Assembly (NCBI RefSeq): GCF_002836595.1
Contig: NZ_PJBB01000003.1
Coordinates: forward strand, 3,626,501-3,690,500
Origin: Tenacibaculum sp. Bg11-29
Lineage (GTDB): Bacteria > Bacteroidota > Bacteroidia > Flavobacteriales > Flavobacteriaceae
Direction of reading: 5' to 3'
Length of the DNA: 64,000 bases
Part shown: one piece after another, positions 29,901 through 39,419 of the stretch
Numbering within the stretch: position 1 is the first letter of the stretch
Layout of the letters: every line of letters begins with the position of its first letter
Translations under genes and position numbers: made by a program
Notes under the pieces: model-generated
The model's input: the letters and a program-made list of their open reading frames with translations, nothing else
Databases searched by the model: none
What the model was told of the DNA's origin: nothing

Positions 29901-32900
29901 ATTTAAAAAAGTACTTGTTACATCACAAAATTCCTGATCTATACCAGCTATTGCGGTAGAAGGAGGTAAAGCTGGAAATGTAACAATAACAGTATCTGAT
30001 TGAGGGCCACATGGAGTTCCTATTCCATATGGTGAGCCATTAGAAACTGTCCATGTCAACTCATATTCTCCAACCTCTATATCTGATAAACTAGTAACTG
30101 GATTGTTAATATTATCAATTGTTGCTGTTCCTCCTGATCCTATTGGGTGACTCGTAATTGTCCAAGTTCCTATTCCTGATTCTGATGGTGTTGCATCAGT
30201 TTTATAATCTAATTGACAAGCGTTATTATTAGCAGTACCTGCTTCTATAGGTTTTGGGCTTTCAAACACTTCAATTCTAAGAATATCAGCCAAATCTGTA
30301 CAAAAACTAGAAGAAAAATTAAGTTGAACAATATATAAACCTGGTTTAGTTAATCCACTGATGGTAGATGATAAAGTATGTGGTGTAGGTGGAAAAGAAG
30401 CACTTGCTCCTGTAGGTTCTGATAAAACTTTCCATTCAACAGCATTTACATCTGCAGGAATAGCAGCATTAAGTGCCATTACATTTAATGAAGTATTTAC
30501 TCCTGGTGTTGGATCATCTAAACAGACTGTAACAGGTGGCCCTAAATTTGGAGCTTCACTTGGCCCATCACTAATCGTTACTGTTACTTGCTCAGAAGAG
30601 TTCGGACAACCTGGATAATCTGTTGTATATTCAAAAACATAAGTATTCCCAGGAATTACATTTGCATTTGCAACATTACTATTACTTGGAGATTGTGATG
30701 GTGAATGTGCTGTATTTTCAGCAGGTGTAGGTACTACAGTATTAATTGATACCAAACTCCATACACCCGTTGTACCTTCAGTAGCTTCTAAAAAAACGCT
30801 TGTTACTTCGCAAAGATTAATTGATGATATTGTTGTAGAAGCTTTATATACATTAATCGTTACCTCAGCAGAATCGTCAGGACAAATAATTGAATTACTT
30901 GATGTTGTCCATCTAAAAACATAACTTCCTGTAACTAATCCATTAACGTTTATATTATGTTTATCTTCTGCCACAGGATACGTTATCATTGGCGTATTTG
31001 GCCCTGAAACTATTGTCCAAAAACCAACTTCTTCGTTTGGATTTAATAAAGCATTAGCATTTATTAAAGTTTGACTACTATTACAAACTGCTCCTGATGG
31101 AGTCGTAATAACTGCAGCTGTTGGGGCAATCCCTATATTTATTGTCACTGTTTCTGAAGGAAGACTTGAAGTACATCCTCCATATGAAATATCCCATTCA
31201 AAAACATAAGTTCCGTTTGATAAATTAGAGAACTCAGCCATAGGGCTATTAATATTATCTACTATATAACCTGTATTACCTGACACTAATTTCCAAGTTC
31301 CTATTCCACCAAATATTGCTGGATCTATAGCATTCATTTGAAATGAACCAGTTACTGATGTTACACACAAACTTTGATCTGAACCAGCACTAACAGGAAC
31401 ATTTGTATCTGCTATTACAATATTAACCGTATCGGTTGTTGAGCTACAGTTTACACCAGATGGAACACTGTCAATTGTCCATCTAAATTCATATTGACCA
31501 TTTATTAAGTTTGCTAAACTAGCATTTGTGTCATTGATTGACGGGCTAAAAGTTGCTATTGTTGGCCCTGAAACTTGCGTCCAAGTACCTTGTTCATTTA
31601 CTTTCAAAGGCAAAGAACTATTAGCTTGTAATGTTGCTGTTGTACTTCCTGATGAAATACACTGATCTATACCTGCTTTTGCAAGTGTTGGTGATTCAAA
31701 CGCTGTAGTTGTTATAACAACGGTGTCTACAGCTGGCGCTCCACAATCTCTATATCCATCAGCTTCATCTACAGTCCATGTAATTGTATATGGGTTACTT
31801 CCTAGTGTAAAACCAGTTACAATTGCATTAGGATCGTTTATATTTGGAGAGAAGGTTAATCCATCTGGTGATGACCATTCTCCTTTTTGACTTTCAAGTA
31901 AAGGGTCGGCTGCTAATTGGGCTGAACCATTAATACAGACATCTTGGGGAGAACCAGCTTCTAATGGATAATTACTTAATGGAGTTACTATTACTGTAGT
32001 TGTATCTATAGCTGGAGGGCAATTAACTCCTGAAGTAACAGTATACTGAAAAACATAAGTACCGGGAATAAGTCCTGTAATACTAGTACTTGATGCATAT
32101 CTATCATCAATAGCGGCATTAGTCATACCGTGATCTCCATCTAATAAAGACCATAAAGATGTTTCTCCTAATGCAACTATATTTCCTGATATACTTCCAT
32201 CAACTTGACCGCAAACAAATTGTTGATCTGTACCTGTAACAGCTCCTGACGGGCTTTTAGATACATAAATTTTTATAGTACTACTTGCTTCATCGCACCC
32301 CAATAATAGGCTCCCTGTTCTTTCTCTTACTAATTTTAAAGTATACATTCCAGGAACATCAAAACCAGTTACCTTTCTTGTTCCATTTGCACCGCTTCTT
32401 GTACCTAATGACACAGGGAATGCTAATAAAGAAGCAGTAGGTCCATCGGTTATTGTATATACTGTTCTATTGCCCCCTACAGAAGTATAAGGAATAGCTA
32501 TTTCATTGATATCACAGTCTAAAACTACATCTGCCCCTCCGTTAGCTACAATACTAATATTTGATACATTATACCTTATAAAAACATTTGCAGATGTTTC
32601 ACAATTTGTTACTATATTTTTTATCGTATATTTAAATTCATATGTTTTATTTGTCCCACCAGGTGGCACCAAACCAGTTACTTGAGTAGTACTACTACCA
32701 TCATCTACAATTGTTACAGCTGCATGACTATCTACTTGTTCCCATAAAACAGTTTCATCTGCAAAATTAGGTAAAGATCCAGATAATGTAACTTCTGTAA
32801 CTGAAGCGTCACAGATTCTTTGGCTCCCACTTGTTGACGCTACTGTTACATCTTGCGTAGCTGGAAGAATTTTTATAGTTACTGTATCGCTACCTGATGC

Positions 32901-33785
32901 ACACGGTCCAACGACATCCCATCTAAAAACATAATCACCTTCCATTAAATTTGATACTCCTGTATTATTCCGATTAACATTTGCAATCGTAGGTAAAGAA
33001 GGCCCACTAACAAATGACCATGTTCCTTGTTGACCATTTAAACCACTACCACCAAAACTACCTGCTAAGTTTGTTGATTGACTTACAGTATAACAACCAT
33101 CTAACTCATCATCTGCTCCTGCAAATACTGGATCTAATCCTCCATAATTAGTAACTGTAATCTGATCAGAAGATTCACAACTACCTGATGATGAAGTTAT
33201 CGTCCATACTAATGTTGTTACTCCTCCATTTGTTTTTGGTAGTGTAATTACAGTCGAAGCAGAATTTGTATTTGTTATTACAACACCTGCAGCATTATCT
33301 CCATTCAAGAACGTCCATTTTCCTGTTTCACCAGAAATAACATTTGGCTCATTACCAATAATAACTAAAGAACCCGAATTATCTGGACATGAAGCAACAT
33401 CATTTCCTGCATCAGCAACTGTAATATTTGTTACTGTAATTGTTACATCTTGAAAAGGTGTATTTCCATTTCCACAAGTTCCTGAATACCTAAATTTATA
33501 AACATTACCACCTGTATATCCTGTAATTATGGGTTCATCAATATTTGGATTACTAATTACTACAGATGGTCCTGAAATTTGAGTCCAAATTGGACCATCT
33601 GTAAAAGTTCCATTTCTTATACCTTGTAAAACCAAAGGTTCATTAGCACATATAGTTTGTGGTAATCCTGCTATAACTGTACAAGATTGGGAGTAAACAT
33701 TTATAGTTTGCACTAGATTTAACAGAAGGAATAAAAAGAAAATATTTGATTTAAAAAAAGAAGCAATTAAGTTTTTTTTTTTCAT
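20994..33785 (-). CDS. Giant DUF11/PKD-like surface adhesin with T9SS type B sorting domain
   Basis: 4263 residues in one intact frame. After a signal peptide ending near NVYSQS, residues 35-1440 are about fourteen ~100-residue PKD/Ig-like repeats with recurring W..SGP, YVFRW and paired Cys. Residues about 1447-4160 hold 20 DUF11 domains, each starting near DLSLTK and containing NVGDVVTF and [12 protein letters not shown] acidic, calcium-binding-like segments. The last ~98 residues ([47 protein letters not shown]) form the gliding-motility-associated type B C-terminal domain that directs secretion by T9SS. A 2061-bp unit is tandemly repeated inside. It is first in an operon with PorP/SprF and the OmpA protein. 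A role in adhesion or SprB-like gliding is inferred. Confidence 0.93.
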   Translation of the reverse strand: MKKKNLIASFFKSNIFFLFLLLNLVQTINVYSQSCTVIAGLPQTICANEPLVLQGIRNGTFTDGPIWTQISGPSVVISNPNIDEPIITGYTGGNVYKFRYSGTCGNGNTPFQDVTITVTNITVADAGNDVASCPDNSGSLVIIGNEPNVISGETGKWTFLNGDNAAGVVITNTNSASTVITLPKTNGGVTTLVWTITSSSGSCESSDQITVTNYGGLDPVFAGADDELDGCYTVSQSTNLAGSFGGSGLNGQQGTWSFVSGPSLPTIANVNRNNTGVSNLMEGDYVFRWDVVGPCASGSDTVTIKILPATQDVTVASTSGSQRICDASVTEVTLSGSLPNFADETVLWEQVDSHAAVTIVDDGSSTTQVTGLVPPGGTNKTYEFKYTIKNIVTNCETSANVFIRYNVSNISIVANGGADVVLDCDINEIAIPYTSVGGNRTVYTITDGPTASLLAFPVSLGTRSGANGTRKVTGFDVPGMYTLKLVRERTGSLLLGCDEASSTIKIYVSKSPSGAVTGTDQQFVCGQVDGSISGNIVALGETSLWSLLDGDHGMTNAAIDDRYASSTSITGLIPGTYVFQYTVTSGVNCPPAIDTTTVIVTPLSNYPLEAGSPQDVCINGSAQLAADPLLESQKGEWSSPDGLTFSPNINDPNAIVTGFTLGSNPYTITWTVDEADGYRDCGAPAVDTVVITTTAFESPTLAKAGIDQCISSGSTTATLQANSSLPLKVNEQGTWTQVSGPTIATFSPSINDTNASLANLINGQYEFRWTIDSVPSGVNCSSTTDTVNIVIADTNVPVSAGSDQSLCVTSVTGSFQMNAIDPAIFGGIGTWKLVSGNTGYIVDNINSPMAEFSNLSNGTYVFEWDISYGGCTSSLPSETVTINIGIAPTAAVITTPSGAVCNSSQTLINANALLNPNEEVGFWTIVSGPNTPMITYPVAEDKHNINVNGLVTGSYVFRWTTSSNSIICPDDSAEVTINVYKASTTISSINLCEVTSVFLEATEGTTGVWSLVSINTVVPTPAENTAHSPSQSPSNSNVANANVIPGNTYVFEYTTDYPGCPNSSEQVTVTISDGPSEAPNLGPPVTVCLDDPTPGVNTSLNVMALNAAIPADVNAVEWKVLSEPTGASASFPPTPHTLSSTISGLTKPGLYIVQLNFSSSFCTDLADILRIEVFESPKPIEAGTANNNACQLDYKTDATPSESGIGTWTITSHPIGSGGTATIDNINNPVTSLSDIEVGEYELTWTVSNGSPYGIGTPCGPQSDTVIVTFPALPPSTAIAGIDQEFCDVTSTFLNATPLTEGTGTWTIESSPMGSAVNVLSPNNPNSLVNGLAPGTYEFKWTAVGGGCSNSSITKIVVYTDPITTEAGPNQALPEFSSVTLGATPPTVGVGTWSQISGPSTVSFINVNSATTALGGTQVGTYVFEWSIDNGSCNKATDQVTITINPISDLELTKTVSNSNVNIGDVVTFTIAIYNNDSSGSNSEATGVSVSDILPIGYSLVPGTVSNGGSFDLGAQKITWTNLSITSGATINLTLNATVKETGPYVNTAQIITSDNFDPDSIPNNDDGDQSEDDEDSAEVTIQSTDLSLVKGVQNSGTVLPANVGDIITFELVLTNAGVNDATGINIKDVIPTGYSNITNISNGGTLSGNIINWSGLGLTTATGTLSLTYDVKVNIPVNLTNEYKNIAEIIASDQFDPDSTPNNNIITEDDQSSFTIPTPQTADLSLLKSVSNASPNVGDVVTFTLLVSNAGNNDATNVSVVDVVPAGYSGITNISGAGSLGGSTDTVTWSNLTVTNGGSVSLTFEATVDAPTGVLNEYLNVAEITASDQFDIDSDVTSDASVDDNGDGISDDDESSVSITIQQSDLSIAKTVSNMAPNVGDVVTFTITVTNAGPNVATGVSIQDIVPNGYTIGTINDSGLATGTTIDWISLSVPANNGTVSVSYTATVLAPGAGVVYTNNAEISGSDQYDPDSDPTVGSGVDDNGDGISDDDETSVTPTVEQSDLSITKGLSAGSVTPNVGDVLTFELTISNAGPSAATGVEVVDVLPLAGYTLGTVNNAGVATGNTATWSNLVIASGSSITLTYMATVKAPTGAVNQYRNVAEITKSDQHDPDSDPAVQQSTTDQDDDTFFSITPQQSNLSLAKNYVDDNGGTIEVGDVLTFTIALSNVGDAATGVDIEDVLPLGYSLVPGSIDNSGVYNAGATTINWSGLNVAVGASSVSLTYKVTVNAPTGAANEYQNIAQVTASDQYDPNSTPNNDVSAEDDQDTETVTPSQADLELAKTPSILTPNVGDVITYTVVITNNGSSDATGVNVTDTVPNGLQIVSAGTGTQTGNVIVWSGLNVSATVGSNTLSVTYTARVLAPGTGISYINVAEITASDQYDPNSSPNNNVLTEDDQVASTITPQTADLSLLKSVSNASPNVGDVVTFTLLVSNAGNNDATNVSVVDVVPAGYSGITNISGAGSLGGSTDTVTWSNLTVTNGGSVSLTFEATVDAPTGVLNEYLNVAEITASDQFDIDSDVTSDASVDDNGDGISDDDESSVSITIQQSDLSIAKTVSNMAPNVGDVVTFTITVTNAGPNVATGVSIQDIVPNGYTIGTINDSGLATGTTIDWISLSVPANNGTVSVSYTATVLAPGAGVVYTNNAEISGSDQYDPDSDPTVGSGVDDNGDGISDDDETSVTPTVEQSDLSITKGLSAGSVTPNVGDVLTFELTISNAGPSAATGVEVVDVLPLAGYTLGTVNNAGVATGNTATWSNLVIASGSSITLTYMATVKAPTGAVNQYRNVAEITKSDQHDPDSDPAVQQSTTDQDDDTFFSITPQQSNLSLAKNYVDDNGGTIEVGDVLTFTIALSNVGDAATGVDIEDVLPLGYSLVPGSIDNSGVYNAGATTINWSGLNVAVGASSVSLTYKVTVNAPTGAANEYQNIAQVTASDQYDPNSTPNNDVSAEDDQDTETVTPSQADLELAKTPSILTPNVGDVITYTVVITNNGSSDATGVNVTDTVPNGLQIVSAGTGTQTGNVIVWSGLNVSATVGSNTLSVTYTARVLAPGTGISYINVAEITASDQYDPNSSPNNNVLTEDDQVASTITPQTADLSLLKSVSNASPNVGDVVTFTLLVSNAGNNDATNVSVVDVVPAGYSGITNISGAGSLGGSTDTVTWSNLTVTNGGSVSLTFEATVDAPTGVLNEYLNVAEITASDQFDIDSDVTSDASVDDNGDGISDDDESSVSITIQQSDLSIAKTVSNMAPNVGDVVTFTITVTNAGPNVATGVSIKDVVPNGYTIGTINDGGVATGTTIDWISLSVPANNGTVSVSYTTTILAPGAGVVYTNNAEISGSDQYDPDSDPSSGASVDDNGDGIADDDETSVTPIVKQNDISLTKVVTDGNYTPIIGNEITFDIVVTNDGPSSATGVNVVDLLPSGYSYVSHTVSSGFYTPATGIWDGLDDMPNSTSQTLTVTAIVLSTGNYNNIAEVLFVNEFDVDSVHGNGILSEDDMDDAVVTPMLSNSDLSLTKVVTDGNHSPVIGSQITFDIVVTNNGPNRATGIDVLDLLPSGYSYVSHTVSSGFYTSTTGLWDGLDDMPNNTSQTLTVTATVLAVGNYNNIAEIMSSNGNDSDSVHGNGILSEDDMDDVVVTPIIPLADLSLTKAVVDGDITPLVGDEITFKLTVTNDGPEDATGVKITDLLPSGYDFETFSSSTGTYNEISGEWIIGNLANGAIETLLIDVIVKPTGVYLNTAEITGSNILDNDSTPGNGLTTEDDYAEANTTPIQTIADLSISKTTVGGITTAQPGDALRFQINVSNAGPNTATNVEVLDILPIGFSYEQFSTTSGVYNPITGLWTVDNIPANGSQTLFIDVIVNNPTNTANEFINFTEIVASDQIDPDSDVSSDASSDDLNDGIADDDEANFVVQVAFADLELIKSVGNQNANVGDVITFTLKINNFGPNDGTGVAIEDILPIGYSAINNISNGGLLNGNIINWSNLNVPLTGLTITYEATVNMPTLQDGEYLNIAQITASDQFDLNSTPGNDDGDQSENDESNSFINTPTADVTVTKEVDVLEPSIGDIITFTITVGNEGQIDATSVIISEVLPSGYEYVSSVSTSGSYDNSGGEWNLPMVSVGSLEILEIEVKVLDIKDYLNTASLTSLDQIDSDTSNDTNSAVITPICLKVHNKFSPNGNTENEVFYIDCISNYPNNKLEIFNRWGNIVYSKLGYDNTFEGTSNGRAVVNKDVQLPVGTYYYVLDLGDGTKVKVGWLYIVR
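23690..28628 (-). repeat. 2061-bp tandem repeat inside the adhesin gene (about 2.4 copies)
   Basis: Copy 1 spans 26568-28628, copy 2 24507-26567, and partial copy 3 about 23690-24506. The period is exactly 2061 bp (687 codons, five DUF11 domains). Landmark words such as GTTTGAGG recur at 28621, 26560 and 24499. Copies 1 and 2 look identical wherever compared. Copy 3 is identical for about 480 bp and then accumulates substitutions before homology ends. The period keeps the frame. Confidence 0.93.
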
Positions 33786-34162
33786 ACTATTTATATGTGA
33801 CTGGTGGTTTATAATTTATTAAAAGTACTTATTTTTAAGGTAATTTTAACATTTTTTTTTTCACAAAAAAAAAATGTTTTACGTAAAACCTAAAACATAA
33901 ACATACAATAATAACTAATTTAAAATGCACCTATAAGTATTTTACCGTAAAAAAAGTAAGGTAAAACCGTAAAAAAAATCTAATTAAAAATTGATAATTT
34001 TCAACATCTGATTTTAACATATATTGATTAATTATACCATAAAGACACTAATATTTTAAGAAATATAGTTGTTCAAAAAACTGCCAATAAAAAATACTCA
34101 TTAGGTTAAAAATAAACATTACTTAAATTACTCCCTTTATACTATAAACTCATGAATAACAT
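33786..34162. promoter_or_regulatory. AT-rich upstream region of the adhesin operon with direct repeats
   Basis: No gene is seen in this stretch. It contains a direct repeat ACCGTAAAAAAA at 33944-33955 and 33966-33977 (22-base spacing) and a related palindrome, GTTTTACGTAAAAC, near 33875-33888. These sit 90-190 bases before the adhesin start and are candidate regulator sites; no exact promoter could be fixed. Confidence 0.35.
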
Positions 34163-34194
34163 CAAAAAAAGGCTGTCAATAAACGACAACCTTT
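34163..34194 (-). terminator. Rho-independent terminator after the slipin gene
   Basis: Read on the minus strand, AAAGGTTGTC and GACAGCCTTT form a 10-bp stem with one G-U pair, followed by a run of seven T. It starts 2 bases after the slipin stop and ends the first RNA-repair transcript. Confidence 0.9.
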
Positions 34195-34196
34195 TA

Positions 34197-35297
34197 TTAT
34201 TTATTCGCAGCAAAAATTTCTTTTAATTGCTTTACCATATTTCCGTTTCCAGAAACAGAAATCTCTCCTACTTTATCTGCAATTTTCTCAACATATTCCA
34301 TTTCTTTTAATTTGAATAACATTTCGTTACTTTCCATTAATTTAGCAGTGTTTAATAAACTTCTAGTAGAAGCTGTTTCTTCTCTTCTAGTAATTATATT
34401 AGCTTGTGCCTTTTTTTGAGCAATTAAAACCTGATTCATAATCTCTTTCATATCTCCAGTTAAAATTACATCTCTAATTCCGCAGTTAATAATTTTCACC
34501 CCCAATTCATCGGTGTTTTTAGATACTTCATTAAATACAGCTGTTGCAATATTTTCTTTTTCAGCTAATAATTCATCTAGAGTATACGTACCAACATACA
34601 TTCTTAATGCCAATTGCATTAATATATATAATTGCTTTTCATACTCTTTGTTTTCTAACAACGCTTTTTCAATAGCAACAACTTTATATTGTGTGTAAAA
34701 ATTGATTCTAATCGTTGCTTTATCTTTGGTTAATAACTCTTGTCCTGCTATTTCTAATTGTAATTGCCTCATATCTGCTTTTGCAATTTTAATAGTTGTA
34801 TCATTTTTCCAAAATCGATACGTTCCACCTGTTAAGGTTTTAATGTGTGCATCATTAACTAGTAATACTGCTTTTTCATAAGCTGCTACTTCAAATATTC
34901 TAATGTACTTGTTAAATTCATAGTTACTAAACAATGCTTTATCAATAGCTTCTGTAATATAAATTTTACTGATGTCAATCTTCTGAAATCTTCTATTTAC
35001 AAAACCTTTCCAATAAAAATATCTCCCCGCTTGTAAGACCCTCGTAAAGTTATCATTCTCATAAATAATAACCAATTCATTATCTTTTACATTAACAACT
35101 TCGAGCATTTCAGCTAAAACAATGTCTTTTAATAAAATTTCTATCGCTACAGCCGCATTAAATTCTTTTGTTAAATCATATATAATTACGTTTTGGTTTA
35201 AAAATAACCAATGGCTTCCTTGTGTAATTACCTTTTGATAATCTCCATTTTTAAATATTAATCCTACTTTTCCTGTATTAATTCTTACTCTTTTCAT
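34197..35297 (-). CDS. Slipin / SPFH (band 7) domain protein
   Basis: 366 residues of the stomatin/prohibitin superfamily. A short N-terminal beta-rich part (KRVRINTGKVGLIFKNGDY) is followed by the band 7 core (DKATIRINFYTQYKV, ALRMYVGTYTLDELLAEKENI, GVKIINCGIRDVIL) and a coiled-coil tail with QKKAQANIITRREE. No membrane anchor is visible at the N-terminus, so it may be peripheral or soluble. Slipins are recurrent neighbours of RtcB RNA-repair genes. Here it is last in the minus-strand run rtcB-prfH-TPR-tRNA-like RNAs-slipin, just before a terminator. The biochemical role in repair is unknown. Confidence 0.87.
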   Translation of the reverse strand: MKRVRINTGKVGLIFKNGDYQKVITQGSHWLFLNQNVIIYDLTKEFNAAVAIEILLKDIVLAEMLEVVNVKDNELVIIYENDNFTRVLQAGRYFYWKGFVNRRFQKIDISKIYITEAIDKALFSNYEFNKYIRIFEVAAYEKAVLLVNDAHIKTLTGGTYRFWKNDTTIKIAKADMRQLQLEIAGQELLTKDKATIRINFYTQYKVVAIEKALLENKEYEKQLYILMQLALRMYVGTYTLDELLAEKENIATAVFNEVSKNTDELGVKIINCGIRDVILTGDMKEIMNQVLIAQKKAQANIITRREETASTRSLLNTAKLMESNEMLFKLKEMEYVEKIADKVGEISVSGNGNMVKQLKEIFAANK

Positions 35298-35629
35298 TTT
35301 TTATAATTTTTAAATTCTGATAATTTATTCTTTATTAATTTCAGAATGATTCATTTTATATAACATTCTCTGTAACGGAGAAATATGTGTTAATTTTAAA
35401 AACGATACGCTAAAATGCTTAACAAATTACGGAAGTGATTGGTATAAAAAAGTTTGAAACTTCTTTTTAAAAATGGATTGAATTCATAAATAAAATCAAC
35501 TGATTTATAAAAAGTTATTCCTTACTATTTTTAAAACTAAAAACTTCAAAGTTCTTTTTTAAGTGTTTATTAAAAAACTCATTTAGAACGTATCGTTTTA
35601 TTTTTTAATAATCAGTTTTACAAGGTGAT
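35298..35629. other. AT-rich spacer between the tRNA-like RNAs and slipin
   Basis: No gene is recognised in this 332-bp stretch. It is AT-rich, with only weak hairpins such as AACATTCTCTGTAACGGAG. It probably carries the 3' tail of the RNA and the slipin leader. Confidence 0.5.
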
Positions 35630-35685
35630 TAGCTTAAGGGGCTTTACTCAAGCCAAGAGGTTGGACTCGAACCAACTCGCCCTGA
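35630..35685 (-). ncRNA. Third T-arm-like element of the tRNA-mimic cluster
   Basis: On the minus strand a T arm (GTTGG-TTCGAGT-CCAAC, 35676-35660) is followed by CTCTT and a small hairpin (GGCTT and AAGCC arms). The bracketing AAGCC/GGCTT stem could enclose the T arm. No D arm or matching acceptor strand is apparent. It may be the 3' end of the RNA carrying the two modules upstream, or a decayed module. Confidence 0.45.
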
Positions 35686-35699
35686 GGCTTACCATAATT

Positions 35700-35768
35700 A
35701 CTAGAACCGAAATCTAGTGCATTTGACCGCTCTGCCATATCCTTTCGGATAGTGGGATTCGAACCCAC
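35700..35768 (-). ncRNA. Permuted tRNA-like module B (Y RNA-like)
   Basis: Minus strand, 5' to 3': T arm GTGGG-TTCGAAT-CCCAC (35768-35752); acceptor strands TATCC and GGATA closed by GAAA (35751-35738); D-like arm GCA..GCGGTC..TGC (35735-35719); anticodon-like arm with perfect 6-bp ACTAGA/TCTAGT stem and 7-nt loop TTTCGGT (35718-35700). The order is circularly permuted relative to tRNA: the acceptor is a closed hairpin, not free ends. The tRNA-mimic modules of bacterial Y RNAs (YrlA) also carry D-, T- and acceptor-like elements. It lies between the TPR gene and slipin in the rtcB-prfH run. Confidence 0.72.
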
Positions 35769-35780
35769 GAATTTTTCTAT

Positions 35781-35834
35781 TGCATTAACCGGACTGTGCT
35801 ACATAACTTTCGTTATGGAAGGATTCGAACCTTC
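35781..35834 (-). ncRNA. Permuted tRNA-like module A (Y RNA-like)
   Basis: Minus strand: T arm GAAGG-TTCGAAT-CCTTC (35834-35818), immediately followed by a perfect 6-bp acceptor-like stem CATAAC/GTTATG closed by GAAA (35817-35802), TA, then a D-like arm GCA..CCGGTTAA..TGC (35799-35782). Same order as module B, 13 bases downstream, separated by AATAGAAAAATTC. Two tandem modules with matching T loops, GAAA closures and GG-containing D loops argue against chance. The 5' part of the RNA probably extends to about 35890. Confidence 0.72.
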
Positions 35835-35976
35835 GTATATAGAGTGAGATTATTTTTTGGGAAATAATCGAAACCTTCAAGACTAGTTGCATATAAAAAC
35901 CGAATACAAAAACTGTACAGATTTATACAATGGTGCTATACAGAAACACACAACAAGACTTGCTTGATATTTTTAA

Positions 35977-36053
35977 ATGTCATTGCGAGAGAAACGAAGC
36001 AATCTTTTCTTTTAAACTAGAAGCTTACTTCGTTATATTACCTCATAACGACA
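35977..36053. repeat. Dispersed REP-like palindrome
   Basis: GTCATTGCGAGAGAAACGAA..GCAATCTTTT pairs imperfectly with AAGCTTACTTCG..CTCATAACGAC. It belongs to the 13432-13496 family and lies between the TPR gene and the tRNA-like cluster. Confidence 0.7.
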
Positions 36054-36142
36054 TATTTATTTTAATTCATTTTTTCTTTTTCTTAATAACACTACAAATA
36101 TGCAATGCTATTACGCATTGTATTTGCGTAGTATAATTTAGT

Positions 36143-36673
36143 TTACTTTTTTTTCGCTTTTTTGCCTGTTTTAGTACGTTTGCTCTTCTTTTTCTTTGGC
36201 ATTTTTTCTTTAACTCTTTCTTTCTGTTCTTTTATAGTTTGTATAAACTCTGAATTAAAAGCGTTTTCTTTAGCTAATTTGATAAAACTCAATGCAATCT
36301 TGTACTTTTTAAGTTGCTCATTTAAAGCTGCCTTTTTTAAGTATAATAGTGCTTTATCTGATCCTTTTACCGTTAATGCAAAATCAATAAAAGTATCAGC
36401 TTCTTTTACATCTTCATTCCATAATAACACATTAATATAATGTGTATATACCTCAAAAGCATTGATATTTATTGCTAGTACCTCTTTGTAATAACCAATC
36501 GCCTCAGTATACTTATATAACCTTTCGGCATATACCCTACCCATTAATGTTAATGCCATGGTATTTTTATCATCATATGATAAGGCATAATTTAAGGACT
36601 CCATTGTTTCTTCTAAATCGTAGTGATAAGAATCTAGTGCTTTAAAAACGTAATTATTTATACTATTCCCCAT
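36143..36673 (-). CDS. TPR protein with a Lys-rich C-terminal tail
   Basis: 176 residues. Helical TPR-like units run from about residue 10 to 135 (MALTLMGRVYAERLYKYTEAI; ALLYLKKAALNEQLKKYKIALSF in pieces). The last 30 residues are strongly basic (KKKKSKRTKTGKKAKKK), suggesting contact with RNA or ribosomes. It follows prfH by 92 bp, with a dispersed repeat between, on the same strand. No family function is recognised; a role in the RNA-repair operon is inferred from position and the basic tail. Confidence 0.7.
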   Translation of the reverse strand: MGNSINNYVFKALDSYHYDLEETMESLNYALSYDDKNTMALTLMGRVYAERLYKYTEAIGYYKEVLAININAFEVYTHYINVLLWNEDVKEADTFIDFALTVKGSDKALLYLKKAALNEQLKKYKIALSFIKLAKENAFNSEFIQTIKEQKERVKEKMPKKKKSKRTKTGKKAKKK

Positions 36674-36692
36674 ATTGTTTCTTGTTTCTAAT

Positions 36693-36764
36693 TGTGAGAG
36701 ATACGAAGCTATCTTTTCATTTAATCTAACAGATTACTTCGTTATTCTTCCTCGTAATGACGTA
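36693..36764. repeat. Dispersed REP-like palindrome between prfH and the TPR gene
   Basis: TGTGAGAGATACGAAGCTATC and its imperfect complement AGATTACTTCGTTATTCTTC..TCGTAATGACG. Same family as 13432-13496. Confidence 0.65.
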
Positions 36765-36765
36765 T

Positions 36766-37458
36766 TTATTCTAATTGTTTTCTTAAATCGGTTTTTAACT
36801 GACTTCGTTTTGTTTTAAAAGATTTCTCTTGCTTTTTTTGTTTAAAATCAGAACCTGTAAATATTCTTACAGGGTTTCCTCTTTCTAAACTTAAATGGTT
36901 TTCCCATTCACTTTTTACAGCTTCTTTTAACTGATTTGTATTGTGCTCTCGAATCTTTTCTTTTAAGCGTTCTATCGCTATTTTTTTATTTTGATGTTGA
37001 GAACGACTATCCATTACCAAAACTTGAATTCCTGTTGGTGTATGTTTTGCTCTTACAGCAGAACTTACTTTGTTTACATGTTGTCCGCCAGCTCCAGAAC
37101 TTCTAATAGCCTGAAATTGAATTTCATTTTCATTGATTGTTTTTTCTTCAAATTGATGTAATTCATAACATCCTATAAACCAATTTTTACGTTTATGATA
37201 TTTTCTGAATGTTGATGTGCCAATCCATTGAATTGAGCCTAACCAATCGTTTAAAAATTCGGGAAGTTGTTTTCCTTTTAATTCTATACTAACTGATTGT
37301 ACCGTGCCATTCTCTATTCCGTTTTCTTTGTGAAGAATCTGATATACAATCTTATTATGTATCAATTCTTTTAAAAATAGTTTTAACACTTTGGCTACTA
37401 CCCAAGCACATTCTGCGGGTCCTTTTGCAGCTGTTAATTGTATTATTTTAGTTTTCAT
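36766..37458 (-). CDS. prfH: Peptide chain release factor-like protein PrfH
   Basis: 230 residues carrying the catalytic GGQ loop of class I release factors (SSGAGGQHVNKVSSAVRAKH, about residues 119-138) and the basic C-terminal helix (ERGNPVRIFTGSDFK). It lacks the codon-recognition domain of RF1/RF2, as in the PrfH family. PrfH is typically encoded beside RtcB; the pair is known to deal with ribosomes whose 16S rRNA has been cut at the decoding centre, PrfH freeing the peptide so RtcB can religate the RNA. The rtcB gene is directly upstream on the same strand with a 222-bp repeat element between. Confidence 0.92.
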   Translation of the reverse strand: MKTKIIQLTAAKGPAECAWVVAKVLKLFLKELIHNKIVYQILHKENGIENGTVQSVSIELKGKQLPEFLNDWLGSIQWIGTSTFRKYHKRKNWFIGCYELHQFEEKTINENEIQFQAIRSSGAGGQHVNKVSSAVRAKHTPTGIQVLVMDSRSQHQNKKIAIERLKEKIREHNTNQLKEAVKSEWENHLSLERGNPVRIFTGSDFKQKKQEKSFKTKRSQLKTDLRKQLE

Positions 37459-37494
37459 TATTTCTTATTATTTATGCTAATACCTTTGCAAGTA

Positions 37495-37677
37495 CACTTG
37501 CGTTAGGGATTGAAGCGGCATCCTTTTTATAGCTTATATAAATACGCGTCATTGCGAGGTACAAAGCAATCTGTTAATCGATTATAAGATTGCCACTGTT
37601 TACAAAACAGTAAACTTCGCAATGACAGCTATAAAAAGATATAGTGTAAAGCCCGACCTTTAGGTAACGCCCAAAGA
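37495..37677. repeat. Composite dispersed repeat with a nested REP element
   Basis: The outer ends match the repeat at 4096-4192: GCGTTAGGGATTGAAGCGG at the left; AAAAAGATATAG, AAGCCCGACC and GGTAACGCCC at the right. A second palindrome, CGTCATTGCGAGG..AAGCAATCT with GATTGCCACT..CGCAATGAC (about 37549-37626), sits inside, so one repeat family has inserted into the other. It separates rtcB from prfH. Confidence 0.8.
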
Positions 37678-37680
37678 ATG

Positions 37681-39072
37681 CTATTTGTCCATTCGAACAA
37701 TTTTAGGTGTAAATGTTCCTAACACTTCAACCAATTCTTGTTGATTACTCATTACTTTTTTAATGTTTTTGTACGCCATTGGTGCCTCATCAATTCCGCC
37801 CCCAATAAGACTTACATCATTCATTTTTAATTGATGCTTAATTTCACTTTTGGTAAATTTTTCTTTACATTTTTTGCGAGAAAACAAGCGTCCTGCACCG
37901 TGTGAAGCAGAATTTAAACTTTCGTTATTTCCTAAGCCTCTAACAATATATCCTGGCGCTGTCATAGAACCCGGAATAATACCTAACTGTCCTTTATTTG
38001 CAGGTGTTGCTCCTTTTCTATGTACAATTAATTCTTGTCCATTTATTTGTTCTTTCCAAGCAAAATTGTGATGATTCTCTATTTTAGCAATAGCTTTTGC
38101 ACCTAATAACTTACCTATACGTTTGTGAATATTATCATGACAAGCCTTTGCATAATCTCCAGCCAAATTCATTGCCAACCAATATTCTTGTCCGTCGTGG
38201 GTATTTAAATCTAACCACGCCAAATGCTGTACATTTTTAGGAAGTGGACATTGTTTTGTTGCCAAATACGTGTAGTGTTTGGCTATGTTAGCTCCAAAAC
38301 CTCTACTTCCGCTGTGGGTTAATAACCCTACATATTCACCAATTGGTAAATCAAACTCATTATTCGCATCTGTAATATTTACAGTTCCAAACTCCACAAA
38401 ATGGTTTCCTCCTCCCGAGGTTCCTAATTGTTTATAGGCTTTGGTTTTTAAGCGTTTTAATAACGGAATATCATTAAATTCAGTACGTTCAAATATTTCA
38501 TGATCGTGTTTTACATTGTGTGTTTCACGCATTCCAAATTTGGTATGTTCCGACAAGATATTTTCTAACTGGTGTCGTTTTCCTTTTAAATAAGATGCTT
38601 TTATCGGGTAAATTGTTAAACACATTCTACATCCAATATCTACTCCTACTCCGTACGGAATTACTGCATTTTTAGTAGCTAAGACTCCGCCAATTGGCAA
38701 GCCATACCCAGCATGTGCATCGGGCATTAAAGCGCCTTGTACCGCTATTGGTAATTTTAAAGCATCATACAATTGATATTTTGCTAAGTCGTCAATTTCG
38801 TTTTCTCCGTAAATTGTAAAGGGTGCTCTGGTATTTTTTAATTGATGAAAACGTACTTCTACGGGTTTTATTAATCCTTCAACTACTTTTCCCCAAATGG
38901 CATTTCCCTGAAACTTTTCTGGTGTTAACAGCACTTCTTTCGCTTCTTCTAAAATGCGTTCTTTCTTTTCTTTTTTACGGTACCTGTTTATTTGACCTAA
39001 AGCAATATTGATACTATTATTCTTTGGAAACCCTAATTTTATTAGGTCTTTTCCCTTTAATTTATTTCCCAT
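37681..39072 (-). CDS. rtcB: RtcB family RNA ligase (PrfH-associated)
   Basis: 463 residues of the RtcB RNA-splicing ligase family, which joins 2',3'-cyclic phosphate or 3'-phosphate to 5'-OH RNA ends using GTP and Mn2+. Metal and catalytic motifs are intact: GVGVDIGCRMC (Cys ligand, about residue 145), GTSGGGNHFVEFG (about 220), LTHSGSRGFG (about 252) and the guanylylated His in SASHGAGR (about 389). It heads the run with prfH, a TPR protein, tRNA-like RNAs and slipin. A long leader with its own promoter and terminator hairpin precedes it. Substrate is probably damaged rRNA, from the PrfH pairing. Confidence 0.95.
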   Translation of the reverse strand: MGNKLKGKDLIKLGFPKNNSINIALGQINRYRKKEKKERILEEAKEVLLTPEKFQGNAIWGKVVEGLIKPVEVRFHQLKNTRAPFTIYGENEIDDLAKYQLYDALKLPIAVQGALMPDAHAGYGLPIGGVLATKNAVIPYGVGVDIGCRMCLTIYPIKASYLKGKRHQLENILSEHTKFGMRETHNVKHDHEIFERTEFNDIPLLKRLKTKAYKQLGTSGGGNHFVEFGTVNITDANNEFDLPIGEYVGLLTHSGSRGFGANIAKHYTYLATKQCPLPKNVQHLAWLDLNTHDGQEYWLAMNLAGDYAKACHDNIHKRIGKLLGAKAIAKIENHHNFAWKEQINGQELIVHRKGATPANKGQLGIIPGSMTAPGYIVRGLGNNESLNSASHGAGRLFSRKKCKEKFTKSEIKHQLKMNDVSLIGGGIDEAPMAYKNIKKVMSNQQELVEVLGTFTPKIVRMDK

Positions 39073-39192
39073 GATTTAATTTTGAGATGTTTTTTCTACG
39101 GAAGCCAATTTTTTAATTGGTTTCCTTTTAAAATTCCTACTTAGGCAGGAAAACTATAAACTTCGAAAAAATCCCTTGGAAATAAACTCCAT

Positions 39193-39227
39193 AAAAAAAG
39201 TCCGAAATTTTAAAACTTCGGACTTTT
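39193..39227 (-). terminator. Intrinsic terminator/attenuator in the rtcB leader
   Basis: Read on the minus strand, AAAAGTCCGAA and TTCGGACTTTT form an 11-bp stem followed by TTTTTTTA. It lies between the promoter at 39420-39451 and the rtcB start, so it ends a ~200-nt leader RNA or attenuates the operon. Confidence 0.85.
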
Positions 39228-39245
39228 CATATATAATAGTGTTTG

Positions 39246-39332
39246 CTATGTATAGTGTGGAAAGTCGCGAAGTAAACAATAAAAAGAACCTAGTTCTCTT
39301 TGTATGTTTTTGTTGAATAATGTATTTAACAT
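39246..39332 (-). CDS. Possible 28-residue leader peptide upstream of rtcB
   Basis: An ATG at 39332 (minus) opens a 28-codon frame ending TAG at 39248-39246, 19 bases before the terminator hairpin. The product begins MLNTLFNKNIQREL and ends with aromatic and basic residues. Its place between a good promoter and a terminator makes a leader peptide possible, but the length is within chance and no family is recognised. Confidence 0.3.
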   Translation of the reverse strand: MLNTLFNKNIQRELGSFYCLLRDFPHYT

Positions 39333-39419
39333 GTACTTCGTTTTTAATTTTATTGAAAGATCTTTATACTGTACTTAAGGTAACATTTCAATAATAATGT
39401 TTTGTGCTTTATTGCGATG

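Noticed and set aside
35660..35742. An ordinary tRNA gene with anticodon TCG on the minus strand
   Set aside because: D-like arm, anticodon arm and the third T arm are in tRNA order, but the 5' GGATATG has no complementary 3' strand after that T arm, and GGATA instead pairs with the TATCC just upstream through a GAAA loop.
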